DNA of 64,000 nucleotides from Ampelocalamus luodianensis (lineage: Eukaryota; Streptophyta; Magnoliopsida; Poales; Poaceae), in assembly GCA_036346255.1 (NCBI GenBank), contig CM070633.1, positions 2,170,001 through 2,234,000 on the forward strand. The letters run 5' to 3'. The notes under the pieces are model-generated. The model ran no database searches. It was not told the origin of the DNA and worked only from the letters and a program-made list of their open reading frames with translations. Below are positions 12,582 through 25,330 of the stretch, piece by piece. The first letter of the stretch is position 1, and every line of letters begins with the position of its first letter. A program made the position numbers and the translations under genes.

Positions 12582-15500
12582 TGTGAGGATTCTGGGCTTA
12601 TTTGGTTTGTAATGCTTAACCAACCACCTGGTCCTAGCATCACAAATCAAATAAATCGATCTCTAGATATGTATACTTCCTAAAGCAGATACACACCCTG
12701 CATAAAATTAGACATCAACTCCATTCCACACATAGAGTCCAAACACCACACTTCCAAACGGAAGATAAACAAATAGTAACAAAATTATGCATAATGGCCG
12801 ATCGCCACAAGATACACAAATAACAACAAAAAGACAAATGAAGCTAAAGTGCCATAAGATGGCTATAAACAAAGCCAATCGGTGTGCCTTCAACCCACAA
12901 GGCATCTCGACCGACCGCCAAGCCTAGTCGCCACCCACGGCGACAAAGACAAACACAAAAGTGAGGACCCCGAGGCTCACCTTCTTCCTCTGCAGCAACA
13001 AAACATTAAGCAAAGCACCGAGTACAAAGATTGTCTTTGTACCCGCAAGACCGACGTGTGAACTAGCAGCACTGCTCATATGCTACATGCAGTGCTTGTT
13101 TAGTGGAGGCCATATGTTTTATTTGCATAAAGCCAATTTTCATTTGCAATAAGGTAATACAACTTGAAGGCAAGTTTGCAATTCATTTTTAAGATTGAAA
13201 TAGCAGATTGGATATTAATAACAAAAGCCAAAGATAAACAACCTAGAAGTGACTATCCCAATAGTCACATTAACAATAGCACTAATCCCCATTCGCACCA
13301 CCCATCAAGTTTTAATTTAAATGTTGTAGTCTAGTTCTGGGGGCGATCCGAGCGTGTCCATAACCTAGACGAGGCTATTCGAATAGTTTTAACTCGCAGG
13401 GTGTACCAATGTACCCACACTTCGCATCGCTTTAAGCCAAAACACACTTCCGTAGGTATGTCGGGCACCGCTAAGTCCTACGAGACTTTTTCCAATATTG
13501 TGTATTAACCACGAGCCGCTCAGATGGGTAGAAACACCATACGCTATACATGGTAAAGCCGAAAGACAACTACCCACTCAGATAAAGCTGACAACTACCA
13601 TGCTCCCACCTCCGTCCCTCCGCGACCTCCCGCGACCCGAGCCAATACACGCCAAAGTACTAGGTCAAGAGAGGTCCCATATACTCTAGTGTGGTTAGCA
13701 CGCAAAATGCTCAAGACGGTGGCAAGTAACTCTGGTCCTTAATCCACTCTGCACCTTTCCAATACACCCAACAGATCACACTAGCCTTACCATTGTGCCC
13801 AAGTCTAAATCATTTTTGTTTTCATTTTTAATTTTGCAAATAACATAGCAAATGCTAAAACATAAAGTTATAGTAAATTTTAGGTGATCAAGGTTACCGA
13901 CTAAAGTCGATAACCGCCTTCTTCTACCGATAGCTAGCATGTCAAGCAAGTTGACCCAATCTACTAAGTGACAAGAGATCATCCAAATGATCTCTAATCA
14001 CAAAGAAATAACTTAGGCTCGTAGTAGAGATCCATATTTTGTCTACGTGATATGCAGCTACGGATTTAACTAACCATTTTAACACAAATTAAGCGATGCA
14101 TACATACAAATTGAAACAAAATATTAAACTTTAAAATATCGATTAATCATGATCAAACCGCTTGCCCGTTGTCGTTGCTCAATATGGTGCGGAGGATCGC
14201 CTCGTGGTTGCCGCAAATATCGAATCCTAACGATTAACAAAACAAATAATAAGAACGAATAACACCGCAAAACTCAAACATCTATACAAACACCAACATA
14301 TACACCAAGGCTAGACTATCACAAAGAATGACAATAATTGCCGCAGAGACCCATCCACTCATTTGCTAGGTTAACCTCAAAATCAAACTTCTAACACGCT
14401 TTAAACTTTGGACAGCTTTGATGGTGATTGTGTGTACATCTATTATTTAATCATCAAGTTAATAAATCAACAACAAATTTAGGTTCTCTAACTCAACCAT
14501 TACATGTCGATATTACGTAACCTACAAAAGCTATTGACAATATCGACTAGTCAATTATCCAACTATGAGGTGCTAAACAAAATTCTAATTATGGTTGGCC
14601 TTAATAAAATTTCTGTACTAACACACCTAAGCATTACACCAACATATAGGAAGGTTAACAATTACAAAGATGCTATCACTACAAGACCTTACTACATCGG
14701 GCACATGAGGAAAGACAATTACAGTAGACAAACCACTAGATTCATTAACTTCTTTAGATCACTTATGCCAACAAGGGTTTAAAAATCAGTAATCACGAAT
14801 CGACATAATTCCATACCAAACATCAAGTTTCTAAGGAACTCATCAAGACCTAAATAGCAAGCATGAAACCAATTTTCGACATCGACATAAAAACGACAAT
14901 GTGGAAATATACAGAGAACTAGAACTAAAATGCTTTCAAACCTCTAATACCAATATTGATCAAGCATGAGAGTGAACTAAAGAACAATCATAATCATGAT
15001 TAGCAGCTAACTAATTGGTTTTGAAGGAGTGGGCCCCACCGCGCATGCATGCAGAGGGGAATAAAGAAGAACAGGAGGCTCGGGCCGCTGGACTGAACTT
15101 GCCGCCGCGAGGAAGTGACGGGCGCGGCGTGCGGCGACGGCAAATGGGTCGCTTGAGGACCACCGGGCCGACAGCGATGGTCGCGGTTCGCCGGAGAAGC
15201 ACGGTGGCGCGCGACGAGCTTGCGGCCGCAGTAGGGGGTGACAAGGCGCGATCGCACTAGAGAGGAAGACAATGAAATTTAGCGCGCGATGGGCATCGTG
15301 AGTTACCAGAACTCACCGGCGTGCTTCATGACGCACAGAGAGGCACCGAGTGGCCCGGACGAGAGCTCACGGCGGCGAAGGCGATTAACGCGATGGAGCC
15401 TCGGGTGAACGAGGACGAGGAGAGAGTGGAGAAGAAAGGTGGAGTCTGTGGTGCTCACTGAGCGAAGAATTGAGCCGAGCTCACCGAGAAGACGCTACGG

Positions 15501-16644
15501 TGGAAAAGGCGGTTTCGGCCGACTTGAGAAGAAAGGCCACGCGCAGCCCACAAGCGGCGAAACCCAAATTCTTGAGGGGTTTACTCCGTGGATGTGGAAC
15601 ACGCCGTGACGCGGTCCGCCGTGCTCGGAGATCACCGAGCGGCGCAGAACGCCGGAGGCGCAGCCCAGCGCCACGGCCTCGGAGCTCGGGAGAAGAACGC
15701 AATGGAGACGAAACGAGGTAGGGAAAGCTTCTGAGGGTTTTGTAGGAGCAAAGTGAGGCGGCGAGGTGAGACGGTGGTGCGGAAAAGACCGTGAGGTGAG
15801 GTGGCAAGACGCATGTAGGCGCGGCCGGCGAGCGCCAACGGCGAGCGCGGTACCGAGTTGGGCGGCGGACGGGCGGAAATGGCCTGACGGTATGGCTCAC
15901 AAGTCGCCGGCAGCAGCAGAAACGGGCGCGAGCCCGAGTTAGACTCGACACACGCCCGACCGCTGGATCCGAGATGGACGGCCGATTGATGGCGATTCGA
16001 CAGTCGGCTGCGACGCAACGGGATCGCTCGATTTGCATCGACGGTCACGATCGATTGGACTCACGCGCGCGTGCAGTTAGTTGACGCGACCGAGTCAAGT
16101 GGCGCGGCCTGACTCGAGCCGAGGTTGGGTTCGGGCCCGAGGAACAAGATTTTTAGAATTTGATTTAAAAGACAGAGAAGGTTTGGGGAATTTTTAGAGG
16201 TAGCTCCTGAGCTCCAAAAATTTCTGAAATTTTTATGGTAGCTACTAGAGACAGAGAACAACCTTGTATAATTTTTCCAGAACTTTTATGCACTGCATTG
16301 TTCTAGAGAAAATTCACAAGCTGCTGTACAGGAGTTTGACCAGATTTCAAACAGAGTTGACTTGGCCATTTGAAATAGCAAACAAAATCTAAAAATTGTG
16401 AAATAATTCAGGAGGTAGATAGGATGATCAAGATGCTAGGAAAAATAGTTTCAGAGGATGATCACAAGTTTGAAGGCTAAGAATTTGTTGACAACAATCT
16501 CCATTCACAAGAATTTAATTTTAGAAAATGGAACTTGCTAGGAAAATGTAGGAACTTTCAAATGATTTGAAGAGACAACAAAAGTTTTTATTTCTCCTCA
16601 AGATTTTACATTTGAAATACAAACCCTAAGTTAGGGTCATTACA
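12582..16644 (-). mobile_element. Solo LTR, about 4.06 kb, nested in LTR-b
   Basis: Ends are TGTGAGGATT (12582) and GGTCATTACA (16644). The five bases TGAGT occur on both sides (12577-12581 and 16645-16649), and removing the insert rejoins LTR-b exactly as in LTR-a. No gag or pol is seen inside. A GC-rich block (about 15030-16100) and AT-rich ends are typical of a long LTR. Orientation is probably minus, with TGTAATGACCC as the 5' end. Open frames at 14504-14782 and 15481-16048 are not recognisable proteins. Confidence 0.8.
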
Positions 16645-17452
16645 TGAGTACACAACTGCATTTGCAAATCATACCACGTAATGCAATATAGATGCAGCTT
16701 ATTCCAAAGGAATGGCTTCGTGGTTATTTTGCGTAAATGCAACATTTGCAATTGAATATGAATAATAGATTGAAAACATAAGTTAAAACAAATAAGCAAT
16801 ATTAATTTAACAGCTTGTTTCCACAAAGACACAAAGCTAATCGATTGATCCACACACCACATAGCTTATGCCACACAATTGCCCCATACCCAAAGTTTTA
16901 TGAACACTACCCTCATGTGAAATTCTCGAGCAAAGGTCCATGACCGAGGACGCGCTATTCGAATAGATTGTTTAACACTGCAGAGGTTTGTACACTTTAC
17001 CCACACGATACAACTAGTGTAGCTAGCACTCGATCGTAACATAACAGCTTCGGCAACTTCGCCTCAACATTGACGTTTTAATCACACACCCCATATCACA
17101 AAGCTTAACCTATCCACCAACCCCAATGTTGAAACTCCGTGAACCTACTAAGTTAGGCCTGTCACCGCACATGGTGGTCGCAAGAGCTCGCCAATGGCGC
17201 ACAAGGTTAAGTCCTTAATTGACCAAGGCAAGACTTCCGCTTTTCTAACTAAACCACACGATAAATCTCAATCACAAAGCCACCGCTCACACAAGATCCA
17301 CCACTTGCCTCGCCTAAATCTTTTACCACCCAGCTGGCTTAGTGCAACACATGCCATCACGAGTAATAGCACACAAAGACACACGCTTTATCACACAGCC
17401 CATAATCACTTAGTCAATTTCATACTTGCACTCACATGAGATGATGACTCGT
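16645..17452 (-). repeat. LTR-b, second part, truncated
   Basis: Continues LTR-b from TGAGTACACAAC and matches LTR-a from about 3895 to 4701. It stops after GATGATGACTCG, where the copia LTR begins. The remaining roughly 1.9 kb of this LTR is absent. Confidence 0.8.
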
Positions 17453-18763
17453 TGGGAAACGGTAGGCTACACTAGCGCAAATTAAAAAAATTCTACCCAG
17501 AAACCAAGATCACTGCAGCTTATAGATCACGGCTTACCACTAGACGCGCAGTGCGGAAGTTGATGCGCGCAAGGCTTCGGGCAGCAGAAGTCGCATCTGT
17601 TGATGCAAGACGTCGGCGCAGTAGTCGATTACTTCCTCGTGCTCGCCGCGGCCCCACGCATGCTCCTTTCTTGCGGTTCGTCCCAACGCCACGTGATGCG
17701 CTACTCCAAAGGTGTCCACATCGCACGGAGGAAGCGACGACGCCAGACTACTAGATCCGCGCGAGCGACTAGGGGCGTGGAGGGTGGCGCTGTGGTTTGA
17801 GGATGTCACGAAAACTCAACCTCAACCCGCTACCGCTTCTCCTCCTTTATAGACGCCCTTATAATGGGCTTCTACGAATAGAGGCCCATTAGGACTCAAT
17901 GCCCGCCTAATTTAGATCCAATCCGAACTAGGCTTCACTTTTCAAGTGTGTGACTTATGGTTCACATATGTTTAGACATGACGCGAGTACACATACTTGG
18001 TCAATAGTTGGTAGCGCCTCTAGCAAGACGTACAACTCCTAAACATACGTAAAGATCATATCTGACGAACCATCACAACGTTATGTACATGCCAACCTTT
18101 GCCTCACGATATTCAACGAGCTCCAAGCTGACCACTTTTCTCGATCCCGTGATCCGAATCCCTTACTAGGTTAACTCTTAACCTTAAGTAGCATGGCCAT
18201 GCATTTTCGGATCCGATCACTCGAGGCCCAGAGATATCTCTCTGTAGAGGGGCAAATCCCATCTCGATCGACCATGCCTCGCAAAGCATGCTTCATGACA
18301 AACCCGAAAGCTACCTTTATAACTACCCGCCACGGAGTAGCGCTTGATAGCCCCTAAGCAGGTCGATTCACATCTCAAGTACATACGACAATCTCGTGTC
18401 TAAGGACAAGGCGTATACATTGTGTAGAGAGAACCATAAGAATAATTACTATGTCTCATGTTGGGTGGTCCAACCCCATGTTCTAAACATGTGTCCACAT
18501 TATTGGTTTGACATCTCCATGTCTATGACTCGTGAAACATGGTCATCAACCGACATGTGCTAATCCATCATTCACGTGTGTCCTCACATGAACTCCGACT
18601 AGGGACAACTTTAGAATAACCATACAAGTAAAGAGTTTCACAAACAAGTCACATACTTGTTAATCAACACAAAGGCAATATTCAAGGAACATTTATTAAA
18701 TCATGGATACAATGAAATATCATCATCAATATGATTGCCTCTAGGCATATCTCCAACAGCCTC
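17453..18763 (-). repeat. 3' LTR of a BARE/Angela-like copia element
   Basis: Read on the minus strand it begins TGTTGGAGATATGCC at 18763, the typical start of BARE/Angela/RIRE1-type LTRs, and ends near 17453. Just upstream on the minus strand (18764-18780) is the purine-rich tract CAAGTGGGAGGC, the polypurine primer site of such elements. The LTR is about 1.3 kb. Confidence 0.75.
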
Positions 18764-19835
18764 CCACTTGCACTAGAGTCAATCTAGAAGATATCTAATA
18801 CCCATAGTCTTGTGTGCGCCTCATGCTTAGGTGTGTGGGAGAGGCTTCACAAAGGATCTCAAATATTCAAACTGTGTATTTTGCATATCTTTAAATCTCT
18901 CGATTAAGGATCTCTCAATGAGATGAAACCGCCGCAGATGTGTTTGTTCTTTTGGTGATTCCTCGCCCTTGGCTTGCGAATGGCCCCACCGTTATCACAA
19001 AGAAAGATCCGCAGGATCGCACGCACTAGGAACCACACCTAGTTCGGCTATGAACTTCCTTATCCAAACACCTTCCTTTGCCGCTCGTGGCCGCAATGTA
19101 CTCGGCCTCCTGTAGAGTCGCAACGCCTCCCGCTTGGAACTCTTCCAACTTACCGCACCACTGCTCAAAAGGAACACAAAACCCGATTGCGATTTGTAAT
19201 CATCTTTGTCGGTTTGGAAGCTTGCATCGGTGTAACCATTTACAACGAGCTCTTCCTCACCTCCGTGAGACTAGGAACACATCCTTAGTTCTTCTCAAAT
19301 ACTTGAGGATGTTTTTAATCATTCCGCTGACTCTCACCGATCACTGGTATCCGCCGAACACTTAGAGCATAGGAAACATCCGGCGAAAGTACACATCATA
19401 GCATACATGATAGATCCAATGGCCAAGCATATGGAATCTTACTCATGCGATCTCGCCATCGGGCTTGTCGAAGGACACCGAGTCTTGCCAAGATTTATGC
19501 CATGAGACATGGGCAAGAACCCTTTCTTTGCCTCCTCCATGTTGAACCAAGCCAACACTTTGTCAATGTAAGTACTCGCTTAATCCTATTAGCCTTTTTG
19601 ATCTATCTCTATAGATCTTAATACCCAAAATATATGCCGCTTCCCAAGTCCTTCATTGAGAAACTATTTTTCATGAGGTCTTAACGGACTCGAAAGATAG
19701 GAATATCATTTCCAATCGAATATGTCATCTACATATAAGATTAGAAATACGAGTGAGCTCCCACTTGTCTTCTTGTAAACACAAGATTCTTCTTCGCTTT
19801 TGATGAAGTCAAACCCTTTGACCACTTCATTTTGG
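18764..19835 (-). pseudogene. Copia pol fragment (RT to RNase H), truncated
   Basis: Minus-strand pieces include an RT segment VVKGFDFIKSEEESCVYKK followed by LYVDDI (about 19835-19720) and an RNase H segment SGAVSWKSSK with GVWIRKFIAELGVVPSA (about 19177-18995). Gag, protease, integrase and the 5' LTR are missing. The fragment ends abruptly within RT at about 19835, where a copy of MULE flanking DNA starts. Frames are broken. Confidence 0.75.
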
Positions 19836-19921
19836 TTGAGACTGTCATGTGTTCGATATTGTAATAGTGGATCGATGTCTTGTTTTTCCTCAATATAGTT
19901 CATAATATTGTAAAATATGTT
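19833..19921. repeat. Second copy of the MULE flank next to gypsy LTR-c
   Basis: TTTTGGTTGAG, CTCAATATAGTTCATAATAT and the following bases repeat 3432-3529 almost word for word and lead directly into an LTR start, as they do at 3530. This is host-side (MULE) sequence, so a duplication must have carried it along with the LTR. Confidence 0.85.
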
Positions 19922-22831
19922 TTGGGACCCAAAAAATGCAGTGGACCCTCGTGTGTGCACTAGTCCGGGGATCACGCTAGTACACCTGATGGTAACATAG
20001 AATATCAATCCACACAGCGAGTATAACATAAGCGAATAGTTTGAGTAACAACTTAGAGTTTTGACCTTAAGGTGAGTTACAACAATAAAAGCCACATGAG
20101 CTAACACTAAAGAAATCTTTGCGGAGCGAAATAAAACTCGGCAAACTCAATCGGCACACCACGGGCAATGGCGGGATCGATGACCTAGCGATCAGCAACT
20201 TCTTCCACAAACTCCTCCTCAATGGCGAAGACTCCTCATACATGGTTTGGGCATAAGTTTTACAACAAGCGTGAGTACACAACCGTACTTATAAATCATA
20301 CCACGAATGCAATATAGATGCGGGCTTATTCCAAAAGAAAACACGTGGTTATTTTAAATGCAACATTGCAATTGAATATGAATAATAGATTGAAAACATA
20401 AGTTAAAACAAATAAGCAATATTAATTTAAGATTGTTTCCACAAAGACACAAAGCTAATCAGTTGATCCACCACCACATAAACATGCCACCGCATGGTGT
20501 CCCATACCCAAAGTTTTATAGACACTACCTCATGTGAAATTCGGCGGTGTCCGGCCAGAGCGGCTATTTGAATAGATTGTTTAACACTCTGCGGAGGTTT
20601 GTACACTTTACCCGCGATACAACTAGTGTAGCTAGCCTTGATCGTAACATAACGATTCGGCAACCGTCTCAACATTGGCGTTCTTAATCACAGTCCCATA
20701 TCACAAAGCTTAACCTATCCACGAACCCCAATGTTGAAACTCCGTAACCTACTAAGTTAGGCTGTCACGGACATGTAGTGTCTGATGCTTCATTCAATAG
20801 CGCACAAAGTTAAGTCTTAATTGACCAAGGCAAGACTTCCGATTTCTAACTAAACCACTGCAGATAAATCTCAATCACAAAGCCAAGGTTCACGGTTATC
20901 CACCACTTACCTCGGTCTATCTTTTACGGTTGGCTTAGTACCTTTGTACCATTAATAATAACAGCCACACCACAGTTTTATCACACGGTTCCATAATCAC
21001 TTAGTCAATTTCATACTTGCACTCACATGAGATGATGACTCGTAGCATGGCTAAGCAATTCTAGTCGTTCTTAACCCACCATGTTGGCAATATGCTAATA
21101 CCAGCTAAGTAATAAACCAACCTAGAGTGACAAAGATGAAGGTATACAAGTAGCAAGGTGAACATAACAAGTGGGATCAATAACTAGCCAAAAGCATTTA
21201 AATACATAATCGAAGTAAATGCAATAATTTAACACAATGTAATTTGGGAAAGCTGGGATTCAATATGATCAAAGGTATAACTTGCCTTGGAATAGGTCTG
21301 TCTGGTCTTGAACTTAGGTTGAAGCCTTCTTCGTGAAAACTCAGAAGTATCGCGTCTACGCACAGTGAAGCAAAAACAACAAAACAAATAAATAACAGAG
21401 AGCAAAACAAACTCCAAAAATTAAATAAAAATAATAATTAGGTAGATCTCGAATTTAGACAAATTTAGAAATTTGAAAGGGCTCAATCGGAGTTAGGATG
21501 CAAAAGTTATGGCCTTTGGAAGATTGAAAAATACATAAAATCTTTGAAAATGATGTTTCATGAATTTCCGAATTATTTTCCTAAAGGAAAATCAGATTGT
21601 GCCTATCTTGGCGTCAGGAGGAATTTCGGAAAAAGAAATAATAAAGAAATCTCGACATGTGGGACCCACATGTCGGGCTCCGCAGTGGACTGGGTCGCGA
21701 GCCTCGAGACTTCGAGATGCGGTGGGTGCCCGCGCGGCGGTGCCCAGCGCGGCCACGCGTCACGTGGCGCGGTGGTGGCGAGTGGTGGCGTGCCGTCGGC
21801 GCCACGTCGGCTGAAGCGTCGGCGAAGCTCCGGCGACGCCGGTTTAGCGGCAGCGGCGGTCAAGCGGCAATCGCGCTCGGGCCGCGCGACAGCGACGGTG
21901 TGTGCGGTTAGATCTCGCGGCGACCATGCCAGCGGTGTGGGTTGTGGCGGAGCGGCACGGCGAAGGCGCGGGCGGGCTCCTCAGCCAGCGAAGATAATCA
22001 TCATGTAGCGTGATGCGCGAACTTCGAGTAGCTCAAAGGCGCGAACCTCACCGTGGCATGTCGGCGTCGGCAAAGCGGCGCTGAGGTTCGAGCTCCAATC
22101 ACGGCGGCGCTCTGGTTTTGGTCTTGAGGAAAAGCGGCTTAGGTTGGGCGATCCTCGTAGCGGTCGCGGCATTAAATAGTGCGGGACCGAGTTCGCGGCG
22201 GCAGTGGCGCAACGGCTGGACACGGACTCTGAAGTCGCGGCGAAAACGGCCCAGCGGCAAGCGGGGCCACATGTCGGCTAGGAGGTTAGGATGCGGCGTG
22301 CGAGTGGTGCGATTCTGAGCGAGGCTTAAGATCGACCGTCAGATCTAATCGAGCAGTCCACAAAGAGCATTCGGACCGTCACAGTTGCCTCAAAGCGCAT
22401 CTAGCCGTCCATGCTTGATCAGCGGAGAATGGTAGCGGAGAGAGAAGAGAAGAGGCAGGTGAGGTCCACTTTGTCGATGGCGTATTGCCTTGTGGTGCAG
22501 CAGGCGGAAATAAGTTAGGCGGAGGATTCGGCCCAGAAGATTAGAGATTTTAATTAGGTTTCATTTTAGAAAATACAGAAATTCAAATAGGCAATATAAA
22601 ATAGCAAATGAACTCGAAAAATTCTAGAAAAATCTAGAAAATATATCAGGCACAAAGAACCAAATAAAATAGTTTTGGCAAATGTTCATGTTGGGATTAT
22701 TCATATTAAATGTTTTTGTTTGCAAAGTCAATATTAAGCTTTTGAATTAAAATCAAATAAATTCAAATGGTGAATTTTTCCCTACTAACTATTTAAAAGA
22801 TTCTTAAAACTCTGAAAATTGGGATGTTACA
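19922..22831 (-). repeat. LTR-c (duplicated gypsy LTR)
   Basis: Homologous to LTR-a from end to end but with many small losses and altered short words. The first bases TGTC are reduced so that TTTGGGACCC follows the flank directly. It ends GGGATGTTACA at 22831, followed as in copy 1 by AACCTCCCCCTTAAA. Confidence 0.8.
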
Positions 22832-25330
22832 AACCTCCCCCTTAAAGAATCTCGACCAGAGTTCGAGCTAGCTAGAAGAAAAGGCTGAGAACTCGGCTTG
22901 GCTCTTCTTCACGTTCACGTTGCTTCTCCATACAGTGGTTGCTCCTTGAACCTTGCAAAGCGAGCAGTCTTGCTTACGGTGAGGCGCTCTGCGACATCCA
23001 AGATCTTATTGGCTTTGCTCCTTGTAGGTAAGATCCTCTTTCAAAACAATTGATTCCAGGGGCTTGCTCTTCGGCTGCAGGCACTTCTTCTGCGAGGCGA
23101 AAGACATCATGTACTCACCTTTACTTATTGCGGTAGCTCAATCGATAACAACTTCCCACGGCGCTCCAAAATCTTGAGCAGGCCAACATACCTGAAGGCA
23201 AGCTTCCCTTTGGCATGAAACCTTTTAGCGCCTCTGGCGGGGTCACTGAAGATAGACAAATCTTACGGCTCGGCGAGATCGGCGAGTTGCTCGGCCTAAC
23301 TCTTACGCCTTGGTGGGCTATCTTCAATCTTTCTCCGATCATAGCAATTTCTTACGCCTCTTGAATGATATCGGCGAACAACTTTATGCGCTCGGTCTCT
23401 CGACCAATTTAACGAGGTTGCGTGACCATCTAAAGCTTCAAATGGCGACATTTGCCCAGCTTAGTAGCTGTTGTTATATGCGAACTACGCATCGGCAAAC
23501 TTTTATCCCAGGCAGCGTGGCTAGAGCACAAGCTCTCGGCATATCCTCAATATCGATTAACTCGATCACGTCCATCATGCATGGATGATATGCGATCTTG
23601 AGTGGAATGGGTACCCAATGCTTCATGCAAACTCACGCCAGCGAGAGTGAATGATCCTCGATCGACACTATTTTCTTGGGCACACCATGCCAAGCGACAG
23701 TGCGGCCATGTACAACTCGCAAGGCGATCTCGAGTCGTGGTTTGTTAGCGGAAAAAATGCGACCTTGGTCAATCGATCAACTATTACCGATCGATCGTAA
23801 CCTTCTTGGGTCTTGGCGGTGATGAAATCCATCCCGATTTCTTCCACTTCCATTCTGGAATCTTCGATGGTTCAAGCAAACCTGTTTTGTCTCAGTGTTA
23901 CGCCTTTATTTTCGGCGGTGTCGCACAAGGCCACGAACTCTGCGACTTCTAATAGCCACCAAATTTGTTCTTAACATCTGTTACATCTTGGTACTTCGGG
24001 ATGAATCGAATACTTTAGTCATGGGCTTCTTTTTAAGTTAACGTCTTAGACCATCGATATCCGGTACCACGAATCGACCATTAATCAGTATGTCTTGATC
24101 ATCCTTGGTGAAATCTTTGAATTTTCATACGCCATTTTGATTTTGATCTCGACAACACGGGATCTTTGGTTGTGCTTCTGATCACTTCTCAAAGGTAGAT
24201 TGTACTTCAAATTGGCTATAAGTCCTTCGGACGCAATTTCTAACCCCCAGCAAAATTCTTCATAAAGTTACGAAACTTTCCTTTACTTCCAAGCATTAGG
24301 AACTCTTACGACTTAGGCGTGCGCAACTCGTTGGCTTTTAGGGATGGTAGTGGATTCCAGATTATAGTCATGATCGGTTCTAACCATCTTCTGCGTCTCA
24401 TATTCAGATCATTGGGTAAGATGTACTTGAGACTTTTATGATACGTGTAGACTTCACGATCTGATGAGGTAATGGCCAAATCTTTAAGCATGCCTCTGCA
24501 ATAATTCAGATCATGTTGGGTAATTCTCTAGTGGGGTCTCAATTGTCTTGGCGCATAGCGGCATTTCTTCCTTCTTGCATCAGGACACATCCTAATCCTT
24601 ACGTGAAGCATCACAATAGATATGTCAATCCTTACTTGGTCTCCTTGAAAATCAACTTAAAGCGAGTCAAGCGCTTCTTTAACTCTTGAAAACTTTCCTC
24701 TGGTGAGTCTAGGTGAACTTTTTCTCCTTCTTCAACAATTCGTGAAGAAGCAATCGATGAGAATCCTCGATGAAGCAGCGGTAATAACTTTGCCATCCCC
24801 AAGCTGCGAATGATTCTGAGTCTTGAAGTGGTCGATGTCTTGCCTTTATGGATCCACGGCTCTTACTCCATCGCGGTCATAACATGGCCAAGAAATCCAC
24901 TTCCTTCTTCAAAAGTCACTTACGAACTTGGCATATAGCGGATGCTCACGAGTTTCTCCAAAATTAACCTCGGTGTTCTGCGTGTTCCTCCTCTGATTTA
25001 GAATAAACCAGAATATCGTCAATGAACACCACTACAAATTTGTCCAGGTATTCCATGAAGACTTTGTTCATCATGTTCATGAAGTAATTTAGGGCATTTA
25101 TCAGCCAAATGACATGACCAGAACTCATAATGTCCATACAGCGTTGGGCGGTCTTTGGTATATCCCTAGGGTAGATCTTCAAGCGATGGTAGCCCGATCG
25201 CAAGTCGATCTTTGAAACACTCGGCTCCTTCATCGGTGACGGATCATCGTCTGGCAGTGGATACTTATTCTTGATAGTGACCTCGTTGAAGAGCGGTGAG
25301 TCGATACCACATCCTCATGCTTGTCTTTCT
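22832..25330 (-). pseudogene. Gypsy pol remnant, copy 2 (partial)
   Basis: Parallel to 6595-9180. It contains an integrase piece with VIVDRLTKVAFF (about 23760) and an RT piece with KIDLRSGYHRLKI and FVVVFIDDILVYSKSEEEH (25210-24970). Here the catalytic Asp pair is intact, unlike copy 1. It stops at about 25330 and jumps to the middle of an LTR (LTR-d), so protease and gag are missing. It is frame-broken throughout. Confidence 0.8.

Noticed and set aside
14504..14782. 92-codon open frame in the 4-kb solo LTR
   Set aside because: No similarity to gag or pol, and the frame is isolated.
17453..19835. Complete copia element between LTR-b and LTR-c
   Set aside because: Only one LTR and the RT/RNase H end are present; gag, protease, integrase and the other LTR are missing.
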